Positions 26,638-35,923 of a DNA stretch of 64,000 bases are shown in pieces. This DNA comes from Cellvibrio sp. PSBB023. Its GTDB lineage: Bacteria; Pseudomonadota; Gammaproteobacteria; Pseudomonadales; Cellvibrionaceae. Each line of letters opens with the position of its first letter. The stretch's first letter is position 1. Position numbers and translations under genes: made by a program. The notes beneath the pieces were generated by a model. That model was not told the DNA's origin. It saw nothing but the letters and a program-made list of their open reading frames with translations, and ran no database searches. The stretch is taken from the NCBI RefSeq assembly GCF_002007605.1, contig NZ_CP019799.1, positions 1,178,001-1,242,000 on the forward strand. Reading direction: 5' to 3'.

Positions 26638-27663
26638 CTAGTGTCCAGACGCCATTGCGCGATTCGTGCTGGCGCGCAATAAGGCGCCCCAATCGAGCAA
26701 TAATTCCTCCAATAACAATTGCTTATTGGGATTGGAACCACTGAGCAATTGCTTTTTAGAGAGCATCAATTTTTCAACATAACGGTGCAGCAGCGGCAAA
26801 TTCAAATGGCTCAAGCGTTCGCGCAACTCTACCGGCGCATGTTGCATTTGCGCATCGTCGGCACCGACTTTCCAGCGCGCAATACTGTGTAGCAGGCTCA
26901 GCAGCCACTCCAGTAAGCCTTGCACATCGCCACCGTGCCATTGAGCAGCTACCTCAATAGCCGATATTTGCCCCAAGCTCAGGCGCGTAAATAGCTGCAG
27001 GGTTTGCTCCCGCTGCTCCAGTGCATCCCCTTGTAACAACGCCAAAGCCGCCAAGGGGGCACCACGCGCGGCGGCGAGCAACGGCTCAGGCGTGGCTGTT
27101 GTACCAACCAATAAGGGGGATAACCAGCGGATAACCTGCTCACTACGCGGCATGGGAAACTTGCGCAACTGACAGCGGCTGCGAATCGTAGGTAATACTG
27201 CACTAGGGCTATGGGCGATGAGCACCAATAAAGTATTGGCTGCCGGCTCCTCCAAGGATTTAAGCAGCGCGTTGGCGGCGTTACCGTTCATCGCTTCCGC
27301 CGGCTCGATAATGACGACTTTATAGCCACCTTGTTGTGCCGTCTTTCCGAGGGATTCTGTCAGCTCACGCACCTGATCCACCTTGATGGCTTTGCCCGCC
27401 TCTTCCGGCTCCAGCCAAACCAAATCCGGGTGAGTCTGGGCTTTATTCAATTCACAACCGCGGCACTTGCCGCAGGCTGTGCCTTCGATGGGTGCATCGC
27501 ATAACAAGAGCTGTGCCAAGGCATCGGCAAGGTGACGCTTACCTATACCACGAGGGCCGGCGAACATCATGGCATGCGGGAGTTTTTGTGCAGCGATTTG
27601 CTGCATCAACTGCTGCCACTCAGGTAATTGCCATGGGTAAGGGTGAATCGGGAAGTCGCTCAT
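26638..27663 (-). CDS. holB: DNA polymerase III delta' subunit
   Basis: This 341-residue clamp-loader subunit helps load the sliding clamp. The N-terminal AAA+ domain has G-P-R-G-I-G-K-R-H-L (P-loop-like, degenerate as in delta'), a zinc-binding C-G-K-C-R-G-C with an earlier C, and E-E-P-A...H-S-P-S-A-V-L-P-T-I-R-S-R-C. The S-R-C motif that completes the neighbouring ATP site is present. The C-terminal helical part varies, as usual. It lies 70 bases upstream of pilZ on the same strand. In pseudomonads tmk lies directly upstream, but here rluA on the opposite strand intervenes. Confidence 0.95.
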   Translation of the reverse strand: MSDFPIHPYPWQLPEWQQLMQQIAAQKLPHAMMFAGPRGIGKRHLADALAQLLLCDAPIEGTACGKCRGCELNKAQTHPDLVWLEPEEAGKAIKVDQVRELTESLGKTAQQGGYKVVIIEPAEAMNGNAANALLKSLEEPAANTLLVLIAHSPSAVLPTIRSRCQLRKFPMPRSEQVIRWLSPLLVGTTATPEPLLAAARGAPLAALALLQGDALEQREQTLQLFTRLSLGQISAIEVAAQWHGGDVQGLLEWLLSLLHSIARWKVGADDAQMQHAPVELRERLSHLNLPLLHRYVEKLMLSKKQLLSGSNPNKQLLLEELLLDWGALLRASTNRAMASGH

Positions 27664-27758
27664 GAAACTACTCGGTATAGCAAATCGAATAAAATATTGG
27701 GCAAGCTTAACAAATTTGCGATAATCCGCGCCCGCTTAATTCCGCCTCAGGCCCACTA

Positions 27759-28397
27759 ATGACCGATTCCCTGCTCGACATTCTCTATCTGGATGAGGAT
27801 TTACTCATTGCCAACAAGCCAGCAGGACTGCTTTGTGTTCCCGGTAAAGGCCCCGACAAACAAGACTGTCTCTACAATCGCGCCTTAAAATTCAACCCTA
27901 ACGCACGCGTAGTGCATCGTCTGGATCAAGGTACATCAGGCATTGTGATGTTCCCGCTCAACTACCTCACTTTGAAAAACCTTACCCACAAATTTGAGGC
28001 GCGCGAAATACATAAGCGCTATGTAGCCGTGGTCGAGGGATTGGTCGAGCAAGATGAAGGCGAAGTCACCCTGCCGCTGATTTGTGACTGGCCCAATCGC
28101 CCGCTGCAAAAAGTCTGTTTTGAAAGCGGCAAATCAGCCCATACCCGATACAAGGTACTGGCGCGCGATAAAGACAACAATAGCACGCGGGTATTGCTTG
28201 AACCGGTGAGCGGTCGTACCCATCAGCTTCGCGTGCACATGCTGAGCCTGGGCCACCCGATGCTGGGTGATGGGCTCTATGCGCCAGCCGATGTACTCGC
28301 CAAATCCCCTCGCCTTTTACTGCACGCGCAAGAACTCTGGTTTGACCATCCCATTACCGGTATGCCCTTACGCATTGAGGCTGCTGCTGATTTTTAA
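27759..28397 (+). CDS. rluA: 23S rRNA/tRNA pseudouridine synthase RluA
   Basis: This 212-residue enzyme of the RluA family has catalytic Asp in H-R-L-D-Q-G-T-S-G. It also shows I-A-N-K-P-A-G-L-L-C-V-P-G, L-P-L-I-C-D-W-P-N-R-P-L-Q-K-V and R-T-H-Q-L-R-V-H-M. The D-W-P-N-R-P segment and the short length without an S4 domain point to RluA itself, which modifies 23S U746 and tRNA position 32. It is on the plus strand between the minus-strand tmk and holB genes, with its stop 3 bases from the end of tmk. Confidence 0.9.
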   Translation: MTDSLLDILYLDEDLLIANKPAGLLCVPGKGPDKQDCLYNRALKFNPNARVVHRLDQGTSGIVMFPLNYLTLKNLTHKFEAREIHKRYVAVVEGLVEQDEGEVTLPLICDWPNRPLQKVCFESGKSAHTRYKVLARDKDNNSTRVLLEPVSGRTHQLRVHMLSLGHPMLGDGLYAPADVLAKSPRLLLHAQELWFDHPITGMPLRIEAAADF

Positions 28398-28400
28398 TGG

Positions 28401-29048
<648 letters not shown>

Positions 29049-29135
29049 TCACTTGCGCATTCCTTCCCCTTAGGGGAGCGCGTATCATACCGGCTTTTTC
29101 CAGCACCACCCTCTAAATCTCAAGGGAGATTCATC

Positions 29136-29630
29136 ATGATCACATTACATACTAACTACGGCGATATAGTTATTGAACTGGATTTCGATAAAGCGCCCAA
29201 GACCGCAGCCAACTTCAAACAATATGTGGAAGATGGTTTTTATAACGGCACTATTTTCCATCGCGTCATCGACGGCTTTATGATCCAAGGTGGCGGTTTT
29301 ACCGAGGATTTCCAACAAAAAGAAACCCGTGAAATGATTCAGAACGAAGCTGACAATGGCCTTCAAAACCTGACCGGCACTTTGGCTATGGCGCGCACCA
29401 ATGATCCACACAGTGCAACTGCGCAATTTTTTATCAACGTGAAAGATAACAGCTTCCTCAACCACAGCGGTAAAAATGCATCAGGCTGGGGCTACTGTGT
29501 GTTTGGCAAAGTTGTCGATGGGATGGATGTCGTTAACAAGATTAAAGGTGTGAAGACCGGCTCCAAAGGTTTCCATCAAGATGTTCCCAAAGAAGCAGTG
29601 ATTATCCAAAGCGCTACCATCGCTGAATAA
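29136..29630 (+). CDS. ppiB: Peptidyl-prolyl cis-trans isomerase B (cyclophilin)
   Basis: This 164-residue cyclophilin has no signal peptide, so it is the cytosolic PpiB type that speeds proline isomerisation during folding. Visible core motifs are [34 protein letters not shown] and [13 protein letters not shown]. The ribosome site AAGGGAGA is strong. lpxH starts 2 bases after the stop, so the two are an operon, an arrangement also found in other gammaproteobacteria. Confidence 0.96.
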   Translation: MITLHTNYGDIVIELDFDKAPKTAANFKQYVEDGFYNGTIFHRVIDGFMIQGGGFTEDFQQKETREMIQNEADNGLQNLTGTLAMARTNDPHSATAQFFINVKDNSFLNHSGKNASGWGYCVFGKVVDGMDVVNKIKGVKTGSKGFHQDVPKEAVIIQSATIAE

Positions 29631-29631
29631 T

Positions 29632-30354
29632 ATGCAGACGCTGTTTATTTCAGATTTACACCTTCATGAATCACGCCCGCAGGTCACGCGGGCGTTTTTT
29701 CATTTTTTGCAAACACAAGCAATCCATGCCGAAGCGCTTTATATCCTCGGCGATTTTTTCGATACCTGGATTGGCGATGACGATGACGCAGAACTACCAC
29801 AACAAGTCGCCAATGAATTATTCGCACTTCACCAGCGAGGCATTGCTATTTATTTTATGCATGGCAATCGCGATTTCTTATTAGGTGAAGGCTATGCAAA
29901 ACAATCAGGCATGACGCTCATCCCAGAAGGTACTGTGATTAATTTGTACGGTACAACAACGCTGCTTGTGCATGGCGATGCGCTGTGCACAGAAGACCAG
30001 GACTATCAGGATTTTCGTGCGATGGTTCGCAGCCCTCAATGGCAACAGCAAGTACTCGCACAACCACTGGCAGCGCGCCGCGCCCTGGCAACACAGCTGC
30101 GCGACAAAAGCCAAAGTATGAACAGCTTGAAAGCCGCTGACATCATGGATGTAACACCGGCGGAAGTGATAAGGCAAATGGAGCAGGTAAACGTTCAGCT
30201 CATGATACACGGCCACACCCATCGCCCCGCACGCCACGCGCTGATTGCCAACAACAAACCCGCCGAACGCATGGTATTAGGGGACTGGCATGATCACGCA
30301 TGGTGTATCCGCGCCAACCCACAGCAGATCGCACTCATAAACTGGCCCATTTAA
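29632..30354 (+). CDS. lpxH: UDP-2,3-diacylglucosamine diphosphatase LpxH
   Basis: This 240-residue calcineurin-like phosphoesterase cleaves UDP-2,3-diacylglucosamine to lipid X in lipid A synthesis. Metal-binding motifs are I-S-D-L-H-L (about 6-11), G-D-F-F-D-T-W-I-G-D-D, H-G-N-R-D-F and H-G-H-T-H-R-P. It acts at the inner face of the inner membrane. It follows ppiB by one base and has no ribosome site of its own, so translation is probably coupled to ppiB. Confidence 0.95.
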   Translation: MQTLFISDLHLHESRPQVTRAFFHFLQTQAIHAEALYILGDFFDTWIGDDDDAELPQQVANELFALHQRGIAIYFMHGNRDFLLGEGYAKQSGMTLIPEGTVINLYGTTTLLVHGDALCTEDQDYQDFRAMVRSPQWQQQVLAQPLAARRALATQLRDKSQSMNSLKAADIMDVTPAEVIRQMEQVNVQLMIHGHTHRPARHALIANNKPAERMVLGDWHDHAWCIRANPQQIALINWPI

Positions 30355-30381
30355 TAATTTAAATAGCAGCAAAAAAAACGC

Positions 30382-30792
30382 TTAACGATTGCGATTGGTC
30401 ATCATATAAAGACCGCCGATGATGACAAAAATGGGCCACCAGGTGGTGAAAGACAAATCCAGCAAAAACATCAACGCAATAAAGATAATTGCACCGGCTG
30501 ACACCAGAGAATTTACCACCGCCGCACTCAAACCTTCGCGCCGATAAAACGTGAGCGCCTGCTGCAACGGTCCAATAGCGGCCAGCAAAATGAAAAAAGC
30601 CCACCAGTTATGAAAATCCAGAAAGAATAATTCATAGCCCAAATTACGAGCCAACAACAGCCCGCCAATTACCACGATTGCCAGACCCAACGGCCAATTA
30701 GTTGATCGTGGTGCCGCTTTTGGTGAGCTTATATCAGGTGGAGTATTAGTCTGTGGTGCCGGTGTTTGTGATTTATCATCTGGCTGATTCAT
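30382..30792 (-). CDS. Small membrane protein, LiaF/DUF5668-like
   Basis: This 136-residue protein has a polar, Pro/Thr-rich N-terminus (1-32) followed by four hydrophobic segments. The Trp/Gly-rich pattern (W-P-L-G-L-A-I-V-V-I-G-G-L-L-L, then W-W-P-I-F-V-I-I-G-G) resembles the transmembrane domain found in LiaF-type and DUF5668 proteins, some of which take part in envelope stress sensing. No sensor partner lies beside it. AAGGAA lies 6 bases upstream of the ATG. It follows the peptide-transporter ATPase gene by 18 bases on the same strand and may be the last gene of that operon. Confidence 0.65.
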   Translation of the reverse strand: MNQPDDKSQTPAPQTNTPPDISSPKAAPRSTNWPLGLAIVVIGGLLLARNLGYELFFLDFHNWWAFFILLAAIGPLQQALTFYRREGLSAAVVNSLVSAGAIIFIALMFLLDLSFTTWWPIFVIIGGLYMMTNRNR

Positions 30793-30809
30793 AGTAAATT
30801 CCTTGGTCG

Positions 30810-32423
30810 TTAGAGCGTTGGAATCGCTGCTAATAAATGCCGTGTATATTCTTCCCGAGGCGCTGCAAACAACTGCTCGGTTTCTCCTTCTTCTATCAAC
30901 TTACCCTTCTGCATGACAACCACCCTGTCGCACAGATAGCGCACGACTGACATATCATGAGAAATAAACAACATGGTCAAATTATGTTTTTGTGTGAGCT
31001 CCAACAATAACGCCAATATTTGTGCTCGAATAGTCACATCGAGCGCAGAGACCGGCTCATCGGCAATAATTAACTGTGGTTTTAATGCAATAGCACGCGC
31101 AATGGCAATACGTTGGCGCTGCCCGCCGGAAAACTCATGGGGATATTTGCGAATAAAGCGACGATCCAGACCGACGTCATCCATCAACTCTTTTACTTTT
31201 TCCAGTACCGTTGCGTGAGTGGCAAGCCCATGAACCAAGAGTGGTTCCGCCAAGGTATCGAATACCGTCATGCGCGGGTTAAGCGATGCGTAAGGGTCTT
31301 GGAAAATCATTTGTATCTGCGGGCGAATGCGACTGAAGTCTGACTCGGATACAGCAAGGAGATTTTTGCCTTTAAATAAAATCTCACCGGACTGTGCATC
31401 CACCAAACGAATAATGCTGCGCCCAAGAGTTGATTTCCCTGAGCCCGATTCCCCCACTACACCCAAAATTTCACCGCGTTGGATATTAATATTCACGCCA
31501 TCCACACCGCGCGCAAAGGCTTTTATTTTGCTAAAAATAGTACCCACCCTGACAGGGAAGCCAACTTGTAATTTTTTTACTTCCAGTAATGCAGGCTCAT
31601 CTTTATGTGCAGCGCTTGCAGCGGGTTTGGCTGTAGTGAGTACGGCACTCAACAGTTTATGTGTATAAGGTTGGGTTGGATTTTTAAAGAGCTGCATCGT
31701 TGCACCCTGCTCTACCAATTTCCCTTTTTCCATTACCAATACATGATCAGCCATTTGTGCAGCCACGCCCAAGTCATGGGTGATAAAAATCACGGCTAAT
31801 TTGCGCGTTTGTTGTAGCTGTTTTATAAGTGTAAGAATTTGTGCCTGCACCGTCACATCCAATGCAGTGGTTGGCTCGTCAGCGATTAATAATTCTGGTT
31901 CTGCCAAGAGTGCCATAGCGATCATCACCCGTTGGCGCATACCACCGGAAAACTGGTGTGGATATTCATTAATACGTTTTGCCGCATCTTGAATCCCCAC
32001 CTCATTTAATGCAGCTATCGCCTTTTCCAATACTTGCTGTTTTGTTACCCCTTTATGCTGCCGCAACACCTCCGTGAGTTGATCCGCAATACGCATATTT
32101 GGATTAAGGCAAGTCATTGGGTCCTGGAAAATCATAGCGATTTTATTGCCACGCACCTTGCGTAACTCCGCCTCAGTCATTCGCAACAAGTCCTGACCAT
32201 GAAATAACGCGCGACCTGACTCAACATTTCCTGGCGGCGTAGGTATTAGCCCTAGCAAACTGTAGCAGGCCACAGACTTACCTGAACCTGACTCCCCCAC
32301 AATACCCAATACATCGCCCGCATTAAGCGAAAAACTCAAATCTTCAACAGCAACAGTTTGTCCATTGCGGGTATTAAATACGACACGCAGATTCTCGACA
32401 GCTAATAAGGTCTCTTGGCTCAT
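30810..32423 (-). CDS. Oligopeptide ABC transporter, fused double ATP-binding protein
   Basis: The 537 residues contain two complete ABC ATPase domains, about 1-260 and 275-537. Each has its own Walker A (G-E-S-G-S-G-K-S), signature (F-S-G-G-M-R-Q-R; F-S-G-G-Q-R-Q-R) and Walker B (L-I-A-D-E-P). Each ends in the oligopeptide-family tail with P-Y-T-H or Y-T-R-H. The fusion corresponds to OppD-OppF combined, as in YejF or GsiA. It powers uptake through the two permeases encoded 4 bases upstream and onward. AAGGA precedes the ATG. Confidence 0.93.
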   Translation of the reverse strand: MSQETLLAVENLRVVFNTRNGQTVAVEDLSFSLNAGDVLGIVGESGSGKSVACYSLLGLIPTPPGNVESGRALFHGQDLLRMTEAELRKVRGNKIAMIFQDPMTCLNPNMRIADQLTEVLRQHKGVTKQQVLEKAIAALNEVGIQDAAKRINEYPHQFSGGMRQRVMIAMALLAEPELLIADEPTTALDVTVQAQILTLIKQLQQTRKLAVIFITHDLGVAAQMADHVLVMEKGKLVEQGATMQLFKNPTQPYTHKLLSAVLTTAKPAASAAHKDEPALLEVKKLQVGFPVRVGTIFSKIKAFARGVDGVNINIQRGEILGVVGESGSGKSTLGRSIIRLVDAQSGEILFKGKNLLAVSESDFSRIRPQIQMIFQDPYASLNPRMTVFDTLAEPLLVHGLATHATVLEKVKELMDDVGLDRRFIRKYPHEFSGGQRQRIAIARAIALKPQLIIADEPVSALDVTIRAQILALLLELTQKHNLTMLFISHDMSVVRYLCDRVVVMQKGKLIEEGETEQLFAAPREEYTRHLLAAIPTL

Positions 32424-32426
32424 GAT

Positions 32427-33317
32427 TTAATCCTTGGAGGCTCGTGGGTCAAGCGCATCACGCAAACCATCACCGAGGAAATTGAGTGAAAACAGTGTGA
32501 TCGTCAGAACCAACCCGGGGAAAATCAATAACCACGGATACTCTTCCATGGTTTCGACACCACCGGAAATTAATGAGCCCCAAGAACTGGCTGGTGGCTG
32601 AATGCCCAAGCCAAGGAAACTCAGAAAAGACTCCAACAAAATCACACTGGGAATTGTCAAGGTGGTGTAGACAATTACCGGACCAAGCACATTGGGAATT
32701 AAATGGCGAGTGATGATTCGCCAGGGCGACAAGCCCATAGAAATAGCCGCCTCCACAAACTCCTGCCGCTTAATGGTAAGTACCTGCCCGCGCACAATCC
32801 GCGCCATGGTCAGCCATTCCACCGCACCAATTGCCAGGAACAACAGCAGCATACTGCTGCCAAAAATAACGGTGAGCAAAATAATAAAAATCGTAAAAGG
32901 TAATGCATAAAGCGCATCAACAATACGCATCATTACGGCATCAACACGACCGCCAACAAAACCGGCAATAGCCCCCCACAGCACACCAATCGTAAGGGCA
33001 ACGGCGGTTGCAATAAAACCGACCATTAACGAAATACGACTGCCGTACATAATACGAGTGAGCTGATCACGCCCCAGCGTATCTGTACCTAACCAATGAT
33101 CCGCCGACGGAGCAGAAGCACCAAGATCCAAATTTTGTTCTTCATAACTGTAAGGTGCAATCCAGGGTGTGAGCAGTGCAATTGCGACCATAAATAAAAT
33201 GACAAATAAGCCGAGCATTGCCATTTTATTTTTCTTGAGGCGGGCGATAGCATCCTGAGTAAGCGAGCGCCCTTTTTCTGATTCAAGCAATTCCGGTGAA
33301 AGAGTTTTAACCGACAT
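32427..33317 (-). CDS. Oligopeptide ABC transporter permease (OppC-type)
   Basis: This 296-residue inner-membrane permease has an N-terminal OppC_N segment (about 20-70), then five more helices. The EAA loop reads E-A-A-I-S-M-G-L-S-P-W-R-I-I-T-R-H-L-I-P-N, where the ATPase docks. Its start codon overlaps the stop of the OppB-type gene by one base (TAATG), which indicates translational coupling. Confidence 0.93.
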   Translation of the reverse strand: MSVKTLSPELLESEKGRSLTQDAIARLKKNKMAMLGLFVILFMVAIALLTPWIAPYSYEEQNLDLGASAPSADHWLGTDTLGRDQLTRIMYGSRISLMVGFIATAVALTIGVLWGAIAGFVGGRVDAVMMRIVDALYALPFTIFIILLTVIFGSSMLLLFLAIGAVEWLTMARIVRGQVLTIKRQEFVEAAISMGLSPWRIITRHLIPNVLGPVIVYTTLTIPSVILLESFLSFLGLGIQPPASSWGSLISGGVETMEEYPWLLIFPGLVLTITLFSLNFLGDGLRDALDPRASKD

Positions 33318-34252
33318 TATTGTTTACCCCCAAGATCCTGACGCACTTTTGGGTTTAACCACACCAATACAATATCGGCAAGCAAGTTAAACAAGACGAT
33401 TAAAAAGGCAAAGAAAATGGTGAGACCGAGAATCAGTGTGTAATCGCGATTAAACGCCGCCATTACATAAAACCGCCCCAGACCCGGAATTTGAAAAATA
33501 GACTCAACTACAAACGAACCGGCAAGTAAGCCCGCAATAGCTGGCCCGAGAAAGGAAATAACCGGTGTAATTCCGCCGCGCAATGCGTGAACAAAAATAA
33601 TGCGAGCAGTTGATAAACCTTTGGCTTTGGCAGTGCGAATATAATCTTGTGATAGCACATCCAGCATACCACCGCGACTGATGCGCGCAATATAGGCAGC
33701 ATATGCAAATCCCAGAGTAACAGAAGGTAAAATTTTATCGCCTGCAATTTGCCCCCACCCAGCCACAGGCAACCAGCCTAACCAGATCCCAAACACTAAT
33801 AGCAGTATCGGCCCCAGTACAAAAGTTGGCATACAAATACCGATCATAGCGGCCGACATAGGAATATAGTCTTGCAGGGTGTTGCTTTTTAACGAAGCAA
33901 AAATGCCTGCCGTTAATCCCACCACCAACGCAAATAGGATCGCATAGAGTGATAGTTCTGCAGTAGCAGGAAGACCAGCTGCAATCAAATCGTTAACCGT
34001 GTGAGTTGTATATTTGAAGGAAGGGCCAAAATCACCTTGCAACAAGTTACCCATATAATCCAGATACTGCTTCCAGAGCGGATCATCAAGATGATAGCGT
34101 TCATTTAAATGTTTCAGCACATCTGGCGGCACCGCGCGCTCTGCATCAAAAGGCCCTCCAGGCGCCGCACGAACCATAAAAAAGGTAACTGCAGAGACAA
34201 GCAGCAACACAGGAATTGCTTGTAAAATTCGTTTAAGGATAAACAAAAGCAT
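33317..34252 (-). CDS. Oligopeptide ABC transporter permease (OppB-type)
   Basis: This 311-residue permease has six hydrophobic helices. The N-terminus L-K-R-I-L-Q-A-I-P-V-L-L-L-V-S-A-V-T-F is typical of OppB/DppB. The ATPase-docking loop Y-I-R-T-A-K-A-K-G-L-S-T-A-R-I-I-F-V-H-A-L-R is present. The length (about 306 in OppB, 364 in YejB) favours an OppB-type over a YejB-type protein. It pairs with the OppC-type permease and lies 2 bases downstream of the binding-protein gene. Confidence 0.93.
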   Translation of the reverse strand: MLLFILKRILQAIPVLLLVSAVTFFMVRAAPGGPFDAERAVPPDVLKHLNERYHLDDPLWKQYLDYMGNLLQGDFGPSFKYTTHTVNDLIAAGLPATAELSLYAILFALVVGLTAGIFASLKSNTLQDYIPMSAAMIGICMPTFVLGPILLLVFGIWLGWLPVAGWGQIAGDKILPSVTLGFAYAAYIARISRGGMLDVLSQDYIRTAKAKGLSTARIIFVHALRGGITPVISFLGPAIAGLLAGSFVVESIFQIPGLGRFYVMAAFNRDYTLILGLTIFFAFLIVLFNLLADIVLVWLNPKVRQDLGGKQ

Positions 34253-34254
34253 GA

Positions 34255-35871
34255 TTATTTTTTATCCTGCGCTAAGTAAACATCAGTGAAAGAAAAATAA
34301 TCCTGAACATTGTCTTGCCAATTTTTCACGCTTGGCGAAACCAAGCGATTCCATGAATAGCCATAAATAGGCATAATTGGTAATTCAGTCATAAGTATCT
34401 TTTCTGCTTCTTGCATGATTTTCACGCGAGCATCCAGATCTTTTTCTAAAGAAGCCGCACGAATAAGATCATCATATTCAGCACTTGACCAACCAGTTTC
34501 ATTGTTACCACTAGATGCAATAAAAATTTCTAAAAAAGTATTTGGATCAACATAATCGCCGATCCAAGAGGCTCGGGATATCTCATAATTCATCTGATGT
34601 TGATTTGCAAGAAAAACTTTCCACTCTTGATTTTGCAAGTGTATGTCAATACCAAGATTCTTTTTCCACATCTGTTGAATAGCAACAGCAATTTTTTGAT
34701 GTTCATCTAACGTATTGTATGTCAATGTCAATTTTGGAAATCCCTTCCCTTCAGGAAAGCCGGCCTCAGCTAACAATTTTTGAGCCAACGCTATGTCTTC
34801 GGGAAATTGATAACTAGGTTTATACGCAGGAGTAATAGGCACTAAAGAGCGCATAACTGGCTCTCCACCACGTGAAATAGTTTTGGTAATCTGCCCTCTA
34901 TCTATAGCATAGGAAAGTGCCTGCCTAACTCGCACATCGTTAAGAGGTTTAATCGTGGTGTTAAACCGGTAAAAATAAGTACCGTACAAAGGGAATGAAT
35001 GCAGAGCAGGATCATTTTTATAAGAGGCTATTTTCGCTGGAGGAAGTTTTTCCACCACATGCAATTGACCAGCGCGATACATCCGCTCCATGGCTAAAGT
35101 GCCCTCAACTGGCAGAACATGCACTTCAGATAACTTGATGCGCTCATGATTCCAATACAACGGATTTTTAGCCATTACAAAAACTTTATTGGGCACCCAT
35201 TCAACAGGCACAAAGGGGCCGCTTCCAACAAAGTTTTCAGGCCTTGTCCAGGGCGTACTCCGCTCATCAAACTCTCCATGTTTCAGGATGGTTTTAATGT
35301 GCACTGGATACATACAATTATGATCAAGCAGTTGCAAAAAATACGGCGTGGGTCCAGAGAGAGTAACCCTTAATACCTTCTCAGAAACAGCCTCAACGCC
35401 AACCTCTGAAAAGTCTTTAATTTTTCCAGTGTGATATGCCTCTCCATTTTTCAATACGTACAGATAGGTTGCCCATTCACTCCCCAATTTAGCTGACAAT
35501 ACCCGTCGCCATGACTGAACAAAGTCCTCTGCAATCAAATTATCACCATTAGACCATACAGCATTGTCACGAATTTTAAACTCATACACCAAACCATCCT
35601 CTGATACAGTCCAGCTTTCAGCAAGTGCTGGCTCAATTTCAAGGGTGGTGAGGTTTTTTGTCAGCAATGGTTCAAATAGCGCTCCCTCAATACGATGCTC
35701 AACAGAACCTGTGGTGATTTGAGGATCTATATCAGCAGGATCAGCGCCATTGGCTATATACAAAATTTGCTTTTCATTCCCTATATCCACTAATCGTTTG
35801 CGTTCCCCGCAAGCCACCAGAAAAACCACACTCATCAACAACACAGAAAACTTCATGCTTATTTTCATCAT
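34255..35871 (-). CDS. Oligopeptide-binding lipoprotein (OppA-type)
   Basis: This 538-residue SBP family 5 protein has a lipobox in V-F-L-V-A-C-G, so it is membrane-anchored rather than freely periplasmic like enteric OppA. The family signature is seen in I-E-P-A-L-A-E-S-W-T-V-S-E-D-G-L-V-Y-E-F and W-S-N-G-D-N-L-I-A-E-D-F-V-Q-S-W-R-R-V, and D-V-R-V-R-Q-A-L-S-Y-A-I-D-R follows. Wording is close to OppA/MppA. It heads the operon of OppB, OppC and fused ATPase, with AAGG upstream of two successive ATG codons. The M3 peptidase gene just upstream suggests peptides are trimmed as well as imported. Confidence 0.93.
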   Translation of the reverse strand: MMKISMKFSVLLMSVVFLVACGERKRLVDIGNEKQILYIANGADPADIDPQITTGSVEHRIEGALFEPLLTKNLTTLEIEPALAESWTVSEDGLVYEFKIRDNAVWSNGDNLIAEDFVQSWRRVLSAKLGSEWATYLYVLKNGEAYHTGKIKDFSEVGVEAVSEKVLRVTLSGPTPYFLQLLDHNCMYPVHIKTILKHGEFDERSTPWTRPENFVGSGPFVPVEWVPNKVFVMAKNPLYWNHERIKLSEVHVLPVEGTLAMERMYRAGQLHVVEKLPPAKIASYKNDPALHSFPLYGTYFYRFNTTIKPLNDVRVRQALSYAIDRGQITKTISRGGEPVMRSLVPITPAYKPSYQFPEDIALAQKLLAEAGFPEGKGFPKLTLTYNTLDEHQKIAVAIQQMWKKNLGIDIHLQNQEWKVFLANQHQMNYEISRASWIGDYVDPNTFLEIFIASSGNNETGWSSAEYDDLIRAASLEKDLDARVKIMQEAEKILMTELPIMPIYGYSWNRLVSPSVKNWQDNVQDYFSFTDVYLAQDKK

Positions 35872-35923
35872 TTATAACCTTAATGGGAGCGGACATGTTG
35901 TATACAGATGAAATTACATTGCT

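Noticed and set aside
30810..35871. Assignment of the ABC operon to Yej (microcin C uptake)
   Set aside because: The fused ATPase fits, but the short OppB-type permease and the OppA-like binding protein argue for a general oligopeptide system.
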